NCBI GenBank assembly: GCA_009917545.1
Contig: QZDW01000023.1
Coordinates: forward strand, 1-56,204
Direction of reading: 5' to 3'
DNA length: 56,204 bases
From: a bacterium 1XD42-76
Lineage (GTDB): Bacteria > Bacillota > Clostridia > Lachnospirales > Lachnospiraceae
Shown: piece by piece, positions 1 to 8,616 of the stretch
Position numbering within the stretch: the first letter of the stretch is position 1
How the letters are laid out: every line of letters starts with the position of its first letter
The notes under the pieces: model-generated
What the model was told of the DNA's origin: nothing
What the model saw: only the letters and a program-made list of their open reading frames with translations
The model's database searches: none
Made by a program: the position numbers and the translations under genes

Positions 1-69
1 TTCAGACGGTATTTGTTGCGGTTTACGTCTTTTTTCTGAAAGGTTTGGATTTTATTTAAGTTTGGATAA

Positions 70-318
70 CGTACAAAATCCAAACATTTGGATTTTATTC
101 GCCATACATTCGCGGTTCATGTTTTACAAAAGTGGATCAGGGAAGAAGCCGATTTAACGGCTATGCTCCCGATTCTTTCCACATATATGGGGCACAAAAC
201 AATACGCTCAACAGCAAGGTATCTGCGCCTGACAGCGGAAGTTTATCCAGACCTGATGAGGGAAGTGGAAAAGTCATGTGCATACGTCATCCCGGAGGTA
301 TGCCATGAAGGAAACTGA
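70..318 (+). pseudogene. Tyrosine recombinase, C-terminal fragment
   Basis: The reading frame is open from 70 after a stop at 67 and has no proper N-terminus. What remains is the end of a tyrosine recombinase: an IRHTFAVHVLQ box with the catalytic R and H, YMGHKTIRSTARYL with the second His and the Tyr. It overlaps the next recombinase gene by 14 bases, so the two were an operon, as in multi-recombinase transposons. The first ~85 bases carry the inverted pair GTTTGGATTTT (43-53) and AAAATCCAAAC (75-85), suggesting rearranged element DNA. Not functional as seen. Confidence 0.75.
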
Positions 319-1318
319 TTTTGCACAGTATTTAACGCAGTTCCTGTCAGTATATCTTCCCTGCCAGGTTGGCAGCAAACGTAATACCCAGTTAGCATAC
401 AGGGACTCATTCTCATTATTTTTAAGATACTGCAGAGATCAGGAGAACCTTTTGCCGGAAAAGCTGACAGTTGCAAAAATAAACAGGGATCTGATCCTCC
501 GCTTTCTGCAATGGCTGGAAGAAGAACGTAACTGCAAAGCGGCGACAAGGAATCAACGTCTCGCTGCAATCCATTCATTTTTCAGCTTTTTAATGGTAGA
601 AGAACCACAGTATATACAGCAAAGCCAGAAAATCCTGGCGATTCCAATGAAAAAAACGGATACGGTGCCACTCATGTATCTTCCATTGGATAGCATCAAG
701 GGCCTGTTAGAACAACCCGACAGGACAACGATCCAGGGGAAAAGGGATGCTGTTCTGCTGTCACTTTTATATGATACCGGAGCAAGGGTTCAGGAACTTG
801 TGGATCTAAAAGTTTGTGATGTTGCTTTAAATGATACTGTCACCATCGTACTGACAGGCAAAGGTGGTAAAAGCCGCATTGTTCCAGTCATGAGACCAAC
901 CGGGGAATTGTTGAAGCAGTATATGCAAGGTTCTGGTCTGGCTTCGCCTGTATATGGTCGCAATCCGTTATTTACCAACCGGAGCAATAAACCCCTGACG
1001 AGAGCCGGAGTGACATATATTTTGAAAAAATATGCTGCACAGGCTCAGGCAATGGGAATAAAGGATATATCCGATGAAATCACACCGCATTGGCTGAGGC
1101 ATAGCAAAGCAATGCATCTGCTTCAGTCCGGAGTCAATCTTGTTTATATCAGAGATCTACTGGGACACTCTGATATTTCAACAACCGAAATCTACGCACG
1201 GGCAGACGAAAAAATGAAGCGAAAAGCATTGATGGAAGCTTACAACAGTCCATCATCTAACGAACTGCCAGCGTGGAAAAAGGATAAAGACCTTCTTGAT
1301 TGGTTGAAATCTTTGTAA
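305..1318 (+). CDS. Tyrosine recombinase of a multi-recombinase mobile element
   Basis: Site-specific recombinase of 337 residues, full length for the family. A SAM-like N-terminal domain (about residues 1-110) precedes the catalytic domain, with Arg in DTGARVQELVD, the active-site Lys in LTGKGGKSR, HWLRH, LGHSDISTT and the nucleophile Tyr in TTEIYARAD. ATG at 305 is preferred over an upstream in-frame start because it overlaps the previous gene by 14 bases, typical of the coupled recombinases of Tn554-like elements. The gene is followed by a large inverted repeat at 1332-1400. Family and activity are confident; the element name is unknown. Confidence 0.88.
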   Translation: MKETDFAQYLTQFLSVYLPCQVGSKRNTQLAYRDSFSLFLRYCRDQENLLPEKLTVAKINRDLILRFLQWLEEERNCKAATRNQRLAAIHSFFSFLMVEEPQYIQQSQKILAIPMKKTDTVPLMYLPLDSIKGLLEQPDRTTIQGKRDAVLLSLLYDTGARVQELVDLKVCDVALNDTVTIVLTGKGGKSRIVPVMRPTGELLKQYMQGSGLASPVYGRNPLFTNRSNKPLTRAGVTYILKKYAAQAQAMGIKDISDEITPHWLRHSKAMHLLQSGVNLVYIRDLLGHSDISTTEIYARADEKMKRKALMEAYNSPSSNELPAWKKDKDLLDWLKSL

Positions 1319-1331
1319 GGGTTTACTCCTG

Positions 1332-1400
1332 ATTATGCAAAGTTCAAAAGAGCCTATACCCTATAAAATCAGCAAAAGTGTAGGCTCAACTTTGCATAAT
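1332..1400. repeat. Two-part hairpin at the end of the recombinase element
   Basis: ATTATGCAAAGTT (1332-1344) is repeated inverted as AACTTTGCATAAT (1388-1400). Inside it GAGCCTATAC pairs with GTGTAGGCTC with one wobble. The structure lies just after the recombinase stop and a few bases before a parA reading frame breaks, so it may be the recombination site at the element end and/or a terminator. Confidence 0.6.
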
Positions 1401-1403
1401 AAC

Positions 1404-1460
1404 TTACTTTTCATAACCCACACCGCCTTTCTGGTTTGCGATTGCGATTATTTTACACAT
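1404..1460 (-). pseudogene. parA N-terminal fragment interrupted by the element
   Basis: After a good ribosome site (AAAGGAG) the frame reads MCKIIAIANQKGGVG, the start of a ParA/Soj partition ATPase with the first half of its deviant Walker A motif. After GGVG the match stops (YEK-stop) where KTT is expected. Only 18 codons remain. The break coincides with the end of the recombinase element, so the insertion probably destroyed the gene. Confidence 0.7.
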
Positions 1461-1481
1461 GATAATTCTCCTTTGCTTCTA

Positions 1482-1658
1482 CTAATTTTCTTTTACGTTG
1501 CTTTTCCTGACTTCCACATAAGTCCTGTAATATTTCTTTGTCCCTTTGTTTGGGAACATATCGGAAAACTCCGTCACCTCGATTTTCGGGTTACGCTGTA
1601 AAATCTTCCCGAACCACTTAATATCGTTCTTCGTTCCCATAAGCCTGACTTTTAACAT
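1482..1658 (-). CDS. DUF3970-like small protein
   Basis: A 58-residue protein starting MLKVRLMGTKNDIKWF and ending in a basic tail. The KVR-x-GT start and the later NKGTKKYYRTYVEV segment resemble DUF3970 (YvzF) proteins. The ATG overlaps the stop of the preceding gene (TGATG), showing translational coupling, and a parA fragment follows. This gene order is common on plasmids and conjugative elements. Function unknown. Confidence 0.65.
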   Translation of the reverse strand: MLKVRLMGTKNDIKWFGKILQRNPKIEVTEFSDMFPNKGTKKYYRTYVEVRKSNVKEN

Positions 1659-2122
1659 CAATCCCGTCCTCCAAGCATGGCGTACAAGTTGTGGTTATAT
1701 GTTACATATTCCGGATAACGAATCTGTACCGCCTGCCAAAAATAAGGCGCATAGGCACAGCAGAACAGTTCTTCCACTGTGTACCGTCTGCACTCGTCCA
1801 TCTGTTCCTCCGCATCATCATAGTCAAGGACACTCGGCGTACCATTGCAGTAAAGGTTAAACGCCATCCTGACTACTTTTAAGCTCCCGCTGGTCTGCCA
1901 GCCTTCATGCAGACACTCCGTTTTTACACAGCCTGTCTTAAAGTTATAAATGCTGTTGATATTTCTTCTTGTGTCATCGCTGATACCAAGACAATATACA
2001 AGCGCTTTGTGGTACACGTCCTGATACCTGACCTCTTTCAATTTCTCGTAGTAGAATTTTTCATGTGCATCGCTGATAAAAGTAATCGCTTTCTCTGCAC
2101 TTAACGCTGTATTGTTCTTCAT
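1658..2122 (-). CDS. DUF6075 family protein
   Basis: A 154-residue protein with the family features FISDAHEKFYYEKL, RYQDVYHKALVYCLGIS and the central KTECLHEGWQTSGS segment. It has an AGGAGG ribosome site nine bases before the ATG. It heads a small operon with the DUF3970-like gene and parA, an association seen on plasmids and ICEs of Firmicutes. No biochemical role is known. A hairpin with a U-tract just upstream may attenuate the operon. Confidence 0.7.
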   Translation of the reverse strand: MKNNTALSAEKAITFISDAHEKFYYEKLKEVRYQDVYHKALVYCLGISDDTRRNINSIYNFKTGCVKTECLHEGWQTSGSLKVVRMAFNLYCNGTPSVLDYDDAEEQMDECRRYTVEELFCCAYAPYFWQAVQIRYPEYVTYNHNLYAMLGGRD

Positions 2123-2151
2123 AAATTCATTCCTCCTATTATTTTGAATTT

Positions 2152-2215
2152 GTAAAAAGAAATAGGACTAAGCTAGTTTTAACAGCATTTCTGCCATTCA
2201 CTAATTTAGTCCTAT
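2152..2215 (-). terminator. Terminator or attenuator upstream of the DUF6075 gene
   Basis: Read on the minus strand, ATAGGACTAA (2206-2215) pairs with TTAGTCCTAT (2162-2171) and is followed by TTTCTTTTT. It ends about 30 bases before the DUF6075 start, so it could end readthrough or act as a leader attenuator. Confidence 0.5.
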
Positions 2216-2460
2216 CTAAATCATCAATATGAAATTGTTTACCTTCTACCCTCCTTATGCTATACTAAAACCAGTAACTCATTGCTTTCAGGCACTTTGA
2301 GTTACATTACTGACATTTCTTCCTATTTTCTTTTGAATCGGCGCCGTCCAAATGAAAAATCAGAAATGCTTTGATGCAAAACTACATTTTTTCATTAGGA
2401 CTAAATTCGGCGGAAACCCTTGATTTCTCAATGGATTTTTCAACCTGTCATTATAATAAC
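2216..2460. other. Noncoding element end next to spmA
   Basis: No gene is evident. The stretch repeats the heptamer GGACTAA also present in the 2152-2215 hairpin, and ends abruptly at 2460 where spmA coding sequence begins. It is probably the outer end of an integrated element. Confidence 0.35.
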
Positions 2461-2799
2461 TCAAAGCCCTGCCGGCGTGGCCGCCCATCCAAGCCCAAGA
2501 ATATTAGCAATCATATTCGTGGAAATACTGGCCGCTGCCGGATGTTCCCCGGGCAGACGTGGAAACAGGAAGCGGATCACCGGTCTCATCTGCCTTGTCA
2601 TCTGCTCAACCAACCCGGCATTTTCTCCCACCTTCAGAATTCCGCTCCAAAACGACATGATTCCCAGCATTGTGATACTCAGCGCAACTGCCTCCTTGGA
2701 GGAATCCAGTATCCCGTTCGTCACCTCTGCCATATTCCCATGAAAGGCTGCCCAGCAGATTCCGGCGGCTACCATCCCTGCCCAAAGATAATTCAGCAT
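2461..2799 (-). pseudogene. spmA: Spore maturation protein A, truncated
   Basis: The first 112 residues match SpmA, a membrane protein needed for spore core dehydration. They show the typical start MLNYLWAGMVAAGICWAAF, the SSKEAVALSITMLGIMSFW helix and the NMIANILGLGWAATPAGL motif. The frame stops directly after this motif, where the normal protein runs on for about 80 residues. The sequence beyond the stop is mobile-element DNA. The gene appears inactivated by insertion unless the rest is elsewhere. spmB is not present here. Confidence 0.8.
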
Positions 2800-2843
2800 A
2801 AAAATCCCACCTCCTGTCTGATTCTATGACTGGGAGGCGGGAT
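2800..2843 (-). promoter_or_regulatory. Terminator-like hairpin sequestering the spmA ribosome site
   Basis: On the minus strand ATCCCGCCTCC (2833-2843) pairs with GGAGGTGGGAT (2804-2814), followed by a short T run that leads directly into the spmA ATG. The only ribosome site (GGAGG) is inside the 3' arm. Either termination or occlusion of the site could regulate spmA. Confidence 0.55.
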
Positions 2844-2853
2844 CCATACCTCT

Positions 2854-2982
2854 TTATTCTCTGATATCCACTTCAGTGATTATCATTGATCCTATGATTG
2901 CAGCATTTTTTTCCTGCATTTTTACCTGTGACAACTTCACACTTTCCCGCAATATCCGAAGGCGTTCTTCTAACTCTTTCAT
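2854..2982 (-). CDS. Small protein (42 aa) upstream of spmA
   Basis: Begins MKELEERLRILRESVKLSQ after an excellent AAGGAGG ribosome site. It is helical and charged at the N-terminus and ends VDIRE. It lies just before the hairpin that leads into spmA, so it may be a small accessory or leader gene of that transcript. No family recognised. Confidence 0.5.
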   Translation of the reverse strand: MKELEERLRILRESVKLSQVKMQEKNAAIIGSMIITEVDIRE

Positions 2983-3105
2983 GAGCTGTGACCTCCTTAT
3001 TTTCTTTATATCCATTATATCATTTATACGTTTATGTCTTAACACAAAATAAGCATAATATTTACGAAAATTACTCACTAAAAGAATAGAGAAAACAAGA
3101 GTACA

Positions 3106-3163
3106 AAAACAAAATAAGCGGTCAATCCGGCTATAATTTTAAAAGCAGATCGCAACCGCTTAT
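3106..3163 (-). terminator. Terminator of the metallophosphoesterase gene
   Basis: On the minus strand ATAAGCGGT (3155-3163) pairs with ACCGCTTAT (3114-3122), followed by TTTTGTTTTTG. It lies 40 bases past the stop of the gene at 3203. Confidence 0.65.
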
Positions 3164-3202
3164 GTATTTTTCCAAAAGCCAAAAAGAGCAGAACATCCAA
3201 CT

Positions 3203-6200
3203 TTATGTAAGTTCAATTTGAGGTCTTTTACGTAAGGTATCTTCATACCAAAAGCTTAGTATATTTGAACTAAGTTTCTGCATCTTCTTTATTTCTCTTG
3301 AAGTCTTGTAAATGTCTGTATCAGGATACGTCTGTGATAATATTGCAACATTTGTTTGTTGTTTCGGCGCTAAAAGATTTTCGCTATTATCTTTAAGAAG
3401 TTTGACATACTCACCGAATATTGCAGGGCAGTTTTTCTCCAATAAGGCTGGAATAGACGGATATGCAATTTTGTTAATTATATCGGATGCCCAATATCCT
3501 GTCACTGATAAGTCAAGCGGGTTCACATATATGTGATTATAGAAATCAATATCAATTATGTTCCCATGAATTGTGCCAACTCCACCAATTCTTTTTACCA
3601 TATCTGCAATATGTTTTTGAAATGAAGTAAACTTGTCAAGTGGCGTTTTTATTGTAGCAATCATGGTATCCATATTATCATAATAATACTGAACATCCTG
3701 AATTTCTAATTTTTTCATGGCACCGCCATTAAGAATAGCCAGGCTGCCACTTCTTGATTGGTGGATAAAACAGTAATACCCATTCCTTTTTAACATATAG
3801 AGTACATTTACTTCTCGCTGGAAGGTCATTGATATATTTTTCCCCCTGTAGAAGTCATTGTATTGCTCACTCGTAACCTCAAATATACCGTCATCATAAT
3901 CAGAAAAGCAATCATAATCGTTATTAATTAAAAAAGGTTTCAAATGAAGTGTCTCGCTATGGTATCCAACTTGATTGTCTGAATAAACTCTGTACTCACC
4001 GTCATCATAAAAGAAATTCCTATGTGTATGTCCACTTACATAAACATAATTTTTATCAGGACCTGCTTCTTTACACCAATCTTTTTTAGGCGTATGCGTT
4101 AATATAACCGTGTTCTTATTGACCAAAATAGGGTGTAAACGATTATATAAATCTTCAAAAATTTTGGATTCTTTTATTTCAGTAGCTCTATCTACAGTCA
4201 TTCGATAAATGCCGTTATCAGCATTAAACTCCATATTATATCCTGAAAATCCCAATCCACCAAGAATTACATACCTTGCACTTCGCAAACGGTCAGAAAT
4301 TTGCGTTTCATTCATTTGGCACAAATCGTGATATTTAATCAGGTGTGTTCCTGTGTCTGGATCAGCAAGCAAACCATGATCTTCTTTATAAAGAATATCG
4401 TTATGAAGTAAATACATACCATGTTCATCTAAAACAGCTCGATACTTTGAAACAATCTGGTCTATTTGAAAGCCCGTAAAACTCCATAACTCATGATTTC
4501 CAAGCGTAAACACAACCTGTGTATTCCGGCGCAATGTTTTAGAAAGACTCTTTACAAATAACTGAAATATGCTAAAATCTGATGCCACGTCACCATCAAT
4601 CAATAATAACCTTCCTGCTTCATCAGCAATAGTATTAGCTATTCTTTGAACCACATATATAATATCCTCTTTTGAACGACAGCCTGCATTTTGTATTCTG
4701 TGCATAAGATGAATATCCGAAACATAGTGAATTCTTTGGTATTTCTTGATAAATGACATATCGAAAGTTGATAAATCTCTTCTCGCAGCTTCTTCTGCTA
4801 AATCTCTCGATGTTTGGAGTACTAAAGCTGTTTCATTTTCATTCTGTTCTACATAATCAAAAGATTTTATCAAATTACTATTAATTTTTTGTATATTATA
4901 TCTCAAACCAAACTTCTCACATAGAGAGCTTCTCATTCTAGCATTTGCAAAATCAATGGTATTCCACTGTTCTAAAAACATCAAGCCATCGCAAAAAAGC
5001 AAATTTGCCTCAGACAAATCTCCTTTCAAAAAGGCAACAAAATCGAAAAAGTAATCAAAGGAATGTTTATATTCTTTTATCACACTACCAGATATATTAC
5101 ACCACTGTTGCGTCACGAAGAATTTTTTATCGCGATAGTATTTTTTTATCGAGTAAGTAACTTCTGTATTTGTGTGGATTGGCAATTTTGTCGTTTCATC
5201 AATAATGTAATCAGAAAAATCCACATCGCATTCAAGTGCGCCCGATAAATCACAATGTGTTAAATCTCCGTTTCGATAACTAATAAACTCATCAAACGTT
5301 TCAAAATATCTATAAATTGTTGCGATTGGGAAATATTTATTATCCTCTCGATACCCTTGAGTTTCTTCGCAATAGTAGTGTGTTTTCTTATCAAAAAATG
5401 CTTTTGAATTAAATTCAACTTCCCCATTTTTCAAGCGACAGATATACTCTTTCAATTTCTTCTTATGCTTATATATCGTCCCCCTTACTCCCAGAGAGTA
5501 GTTAAATGATTGTATAACATCATCAGGATTATATATTGAACATAATGCGTTTATCATTTTGCATTCAGGATAAGCACCGGAGGACATATATTCCATAATA
5601 ATAGAGAATCGTTGTTTATCCTTGACATCTGCAAAAATATACTGAAAGAAGAAAAAGCTAACATCAACAATGGAAGTAATCTTTGATTTTTTATAATTTT
5701 TCACGACTTTTACCAATTCATCATAGCTACTACAATTATTAAATTTTTTTCTCCATTGTTGGCAATATTTATGGACTTGCTTTCCTTCCTCATAGCTCTC
5801 TTTTTCTTCATTTGATAATGATAATGAATAACAATCTATTGTATCTGAGATAAACGCTTTTCTTGTCATTAACTTTTCTAAATCAACTTTTTGAAAAATA
5901 CTGGCATTCTCAAATAAGGTACAAAATGTATAACACGCATTATCATAAATATCCCCATTTAAAAAATCAAAATAAGAATCAAAGGTGTCAAATGATAGAA
6001 AAATGCTTCTTTTTTGTTCCTCACCATCTGCATCCACATAACTTAACTTTTCTTCAACGAAGAAAGAATTAGAAATAATGTCAAATCCTCTTTTCCCAGT
6101 TATACGAAAACCTGCTTTTCGCTCAAAAGTTACAAGCTGAATATCGTTCTCGTACTCTTCTGGGACATCAAAAACTTGGATTTCTTTCTTCTTCAATCGT

Positions 6201-6232
6201 CTAATTATTTCTTTGACTTCCGACTTTACCAT
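3203..6232 (-). CDS. Large calcineurin-like metallophosphoesterase (1009 aa)
   Basis: The phosphoesterase core sits mid-protein: SDIHLMH near residue 505, LLIDGDVAS, FTLGNHELWS near 578, LTHTPK and a VYVSGHTHRNF box near 733. These are the metal ligands of calcineurin-like enzymes. About 500 residues precede it, holding three modules each ending in a Phe-rich F-D-x-F segment plus GD[IL] and then Leu/Cys positions (GD at about 90, 321, 402). About 270 residues follow. ATG at 6232 is chosen over an upstream TTG because GAGGG lies nine bases before it. The gene is clearly more AT-rich than the fatty-acid operon next to it and stands alone with its own terminator, which suggests horizontal transfer. 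Substrate unknown; nucleic-acid, nucleotide or protein phosphate are all possible. Confidence 0.75.
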   Translation of the reverse strand: MVKSEVKEIIRRLKKKEIQVFDVPEEYENDIQLVTFERKAGFRITGKRGFDIISNSFFVEEKLSYVDADGEEQKRSIFLSFDTFDSYFDFLNGDIYDNACYTFCTLFENASIFQKVDLEKLMTRKAFISDTIDCYSLSLSNEEKESYEEGKQVHKYCQQWRKKFNNCSSYDELVKVVKNYKKSKITSIVDVSFFFFQYIFADVKDKQRFSIIMEYMSSGAYPECKMINALCSIYNPDDVIQSFNYSLGVRGTIYKHKKKLKEYICRLKNGEVEFNSKAFFDKKTHYYCEETQGYREDNKYFPIATIYRYFETFDEFISYRNGDLTHCDLSGALECDVDFSDYIIDETTKLPIHTNTEVTYSIKKYYRDKKFFVTQQWCNISGSVIKEYKHSFDYFFDFVAFLKGDLSEANLLFCDGLMFLEQWNTIDFANARMRSSLCEKFGLRYNIQKINSNLIKSFDYVEQNENETALVLQTSRDLAEEAARRDLSTFDMSFIKKYQRIHYVSDIHLMHRIQNAGCRSKEDIIYVVQRIANTIADEAGRLLLIDGDVASDFSIFQLFVKSLSKTLRRNTQVVFTLGNHELWSFTGFQIDQIVSKYRAVLDEHGMYLLHNDILYKEDHGLLADPDTGTHLIKYHDLCQMNETQISDRLRSARYVILGGLGFSGYNMEFNADNGIYRMTVDRATEIKESKIFEDLYNRLHPILVNKNTVILTHTPKKDWCKEAGPDKNYVYVSGHTHRNFFYDDGEYRVYSDNQVGYHSETLHLKPFLINNDYDCFSDYDDGIFEVTSEQYNDFYRGKNISMTFQREVNVLYMLKRNGYYCFIHQSRSGSLAILNGGAMKKLEIQDVQYYYDNMDTMIATIKTPLDKFTSFQKHIADMVKRIGGVGTIHGNIIDIDFYNHIYVNPLDLSVTGYWASDIINKIAYPSIPALLEKNCPAIFGEYVKLLKDNSENLLAPKQQTNVAILSQTYPDTDIYKTSREIKKMQKLSSNILSFWYEDTLRKRPQIELT

Positions 6233-6311
6233 ATCATTTTCCCTCAAATATCTTTATTTTTCGCCTACCTAATCATTTTCTTCATCAACGGCCGAAATTG
6301 GTCGGCGGTGA

Positions 6312-6532
6312 CTATTCCTCCAACGGCTCTCCTCTATCTATGTTACCCTTTATGCCCCGCAGGATAGACATAAATACATTCCCGATTTTCTCAATTTCCG
6401 TTTCATGCTCTCCCAGCTTTTGAGCGTTCATAAACGTATATCCTGTCTTGCTCCCGCCCAGTATTCTGTGTGGTCCTTCATTAAATCAGCTAATGAAGCC
6501 ATAGCCATTTCAATGAATTGGTTTCGTACCAT
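6312..6532 (-). pseudogene. Frameshifted small accessory gene
   Basis: From an ATG at 6532 the frame reads MVRNQFIEMAMASLADLMKD and on to EYWAG, then continues in another frame as MNAQKLGEHETEIEKIGNVF to a stop at 6312. The two halves fit one acidic helical protein of about 70 residues broken near 6433. No family recognised. Confidence 0.4.
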
Positions 6533-6794
6533 AGTGCCCCTTGCCGCTGTTTCCTAAAAAAATCCGTATCAGGTTTATCAAGCGTAGGAAATCCTTAGAT
6601 ACGCACCTCCTCCATATACTTCCATTATACAGGATAATTGCAGAAATGCACTTTCAAAATTATAGACTTTGAGAAAATGCAATTCTCGCAACGATCACAC
6701 CCACGATACCGCCGCTTTTTGCTGTAGTACTAAAGATATACTTAAAACCTGAAGGCACCCCCGATTGAAACTAGGTTCGGATTATCATTATCAG

Positions 6795-6888
6795 GCGAGC
6801 GCGCCACTATGAATGAAAATAAATGAAAGTAGTCCAGACATATTTGGCATACCTGAATTTATGCCGCCGGCAGGCGGCGGACTTTCAC
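6795..6888 (+). repeat. Dispersed structured repeat, copy A
   Basis: A divergent copy of the ~105-bp repeat described under copy C, with ATGAATGAAA, TTGGCATACCTGAATTTATG and the stem GCCGCC-GGCA-GGCGGC before GGACTTTCA. The stem sequence differs from copy C on both arms in a compensating way. Confidence 0.7.
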
Positions 6889-6894
6889 AATAAA

Positions 6895-6949
6895 AAATCC
6901 CGCTTTGCTGTCTGATTCAGTGACAGAGAAGCGGAATTTCTACTTTTTT
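6895..6949. terminator. Bidirectional terminator hairpin
   Basis: TCCCGCTTTGCTGTC pairs with GACAGAGAAGCGGAA around a short loop, flanked by A and T runs on either side. It lies between repeat copies A and B, downstream of the fatty-acid operon. Confidence 0.55.
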
Positions 6950-6966
6950 ATCCTTTATATGATTAT

Positions 6967-7070
6967 AACCTTCCTGCGCCCACAGATGATCGCACCACCA
7001 TGAATGAAAGTAGTCTAGGCGCATTGGGCATACCTGAATCTATGCCACCGGCAGGCGGCGGGACCTTCAC
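6967..7070 (+). repeat. Dispersed structured repeat, copy B
   Basis: Full-length copy starting AACCTTCCTGCGCCCACAG and ending GGGACCTTCAC, in direct orientation 80 bases after copy A. It lies about 100 bases past the end of the fatty-acid operon. Weak open frames across it are a by-product of the repeat and are not annotated. Confidence 0.75.
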
Positions 7071-7168
7071 AGTAATACCAGAGCCAAAAGTCAAAAAATC
7101 CGATACAAGCTCATTTACAAGCGAATTTTTAAACTTGGAATCCGTACAAACACCGAAAGGCAGCCCGG

Positions 7169-8443
7169 CTATACACCGAAAACGGATTCCCGGGCATTTT
7201 CCTCCCCGCAAAGCGCCCGCATGACTTCCTCAACCGTCTCCACCCGCTCGCAGCGGTAAGCATTACTCCCACAGAACAAAAGCGCCTCGTCGAGGTTTCC
7301 CCGGGCAGCCTGGATAAGTGCCCGCGTGATACAGTAAGGTGTGCTGGCCGGGTCACAGCGGTCCAGACATCGGACACAGCGCTCCGGCGGGATCGGCCCT
7401 CTGGCCGCACGTTCCAGAAATTTATTTTTAATCGCCCGGCCCGGCATACCGACCGGGCTCTTTACGATCACAATGTCCTCCTGTCCAGCGTCAAGATATG
7501 CCTGCTTGTAGGCGGATGGCGCGTCACATTCCACAGTCGTCACGAATCTGGTAGCTGCCTGTACTCCATCTGCACCCAGGCTCAGCTGATGGAGGACGTC
7601 CTCATGGTCAAAAATGCCGCCCGCAGAAATCACGGGAATCTCTTTGCCGTATTTTTCTGCATATTCTTTCACTGTCCTGATGATTCCGTGGATCTCCTCG
7701 TCGTATTCGGCCTGATGATACGTCCTGGACACACATTCTGTGTCTGCCCCGTAGGCGGTAAGCTGTTCTCTGGAAAATCCCAGATGGCCGCCTGCACAGG
7801 GTCCCTCAATGACAACAAAATCCGGTGCGGTCTGGTACTTTCTGTCCCACATGCGGCAGATCACAAGTGTCGATTTTACCGAAGATACAATTGGTGCGAT
7901 CATTGTCCTGCGCCCGTTTGTCCCAACGGTACTGTCTGTACCGGTTCCGGCCGCACCCCCTGCTGCAAAAGCGGCATTTGCCGCTTCTTTCGTACCTGGA
8001 TCCGCCGTTTCCGCCACAGCCACGGATTCCGGCAGATTCTCTGCCTCTGCTTCCGCCACAAACTTCGGCATATCGACCGGGAGCCCTGCGCCGGAAATGA
8101 TTACATCAGCTCCCGCACGCACGGCTTCCTTCACATACTGGCCGTAATCCCTGGATGCCGCCATGATATTAAATCCAATAATACCCTGCGGCGCAATTTC
8201 TCTGGCCTTTTTTAACTCCTGATGAATCGCCTGTTTATTGGCTTCAAGAGGATTTTTCTCAAAATCCGGATCGCGAAAACCAATCTGGGCAGTGGAAATA
8301 ATGCCAATCCCCCCGGCTTTCGCCACTGCGCCAGCCAGCGAGGACAGGCTGATACCGATCCCCATCCCGCCCTGAATGACAGGTCTTTTTGCCACAAGCT
8401 GCCCGATTTTTAAAGCCTTAAGCCTACTCTCTTTTTGCTCCAT
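7169..8443 (-). CDS. Nitronate monooxygenase-like flavin oxidoreductase
   Basis: FMN-binding TIM-barrel protein of 424 residues in the nitronate monooxygenase/FabK superfamily. It starts MEQKESRLKALKIGQLVAKR with PVIQGGMGIG, has GADVIISGAG, GPCAGGHLG and ISAGGIFDHED, and ends in a Cys-rich region (ERCVRCLDRCDP, TPYCITRAL). An Ala/Gly/Thr-rich insertion of about 45 residues sits in the middle (about residues 130-180). ATG at 8443 has AGAGGAAA before it. It is the last gene of the fatty-acid operon, so a role in fatty-acid redox chemistry is plausible, but FabK function is better assigned to the second homologue at 16055. Confidence 0.8.
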   Translation of the reverse strand: MEQKESRLKALKIGQLVAKRPVIQGGMGIGISLSSLAGAVAKAGGIGIISTAQIGFRDPDFEKNPLEANKQAIHQELKKAREIAPQGIIGFNIMAASRDYGQYVKEAVRAGADVIISGAGLPVDMPKFVAEAEAENLPESVAVAETADPGTKEAANAAFAAGGAAGTGTDSTVGTNGRRTMIAPIVSSVKSTLVICRMWDRKYQTAPDFVVIEGPCAGGHLGFSREQLTAYGADTECVSRTYHQAEYDEEIHGIIRTVKEYAEKYGKEIPVISAGGIFDHEDVLHQLSLGADGVQAATRFVTTVECDAPSAYKQAYLDAGQEDIVIVKSPVGMPGRAIKNKFLERAARGPIPPERCVRCLDRCDPASTPYCITRALIQAARGNLDEALLFCGSNAYRCERVETVEEVMRALCGEENARESVFGV

Positions 8444-8616
8444 AATTTCCTCTCTCCCGCGCAAACCTGCACAAGGCCAAAACTCCGCCTGCCTGTCTTT
8501 TCTTTTACAAATGCCGCTCTTTCTCCCCATCCGGGCGGCATTCCTTCACGCATCACTGGCCACAGCGCACGAATTTGCTGCTTCGCGGCGCAAATCCGGC
8601 GCGGGAAACGCTTTCC

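Noticed and set aside
6963-7224. Open frames on both strands across repeat copy B
   Set aside because: They exist only because the repeat has few stops; the sequence is explained by the repeat family and the end of the oxidoreductase gene.
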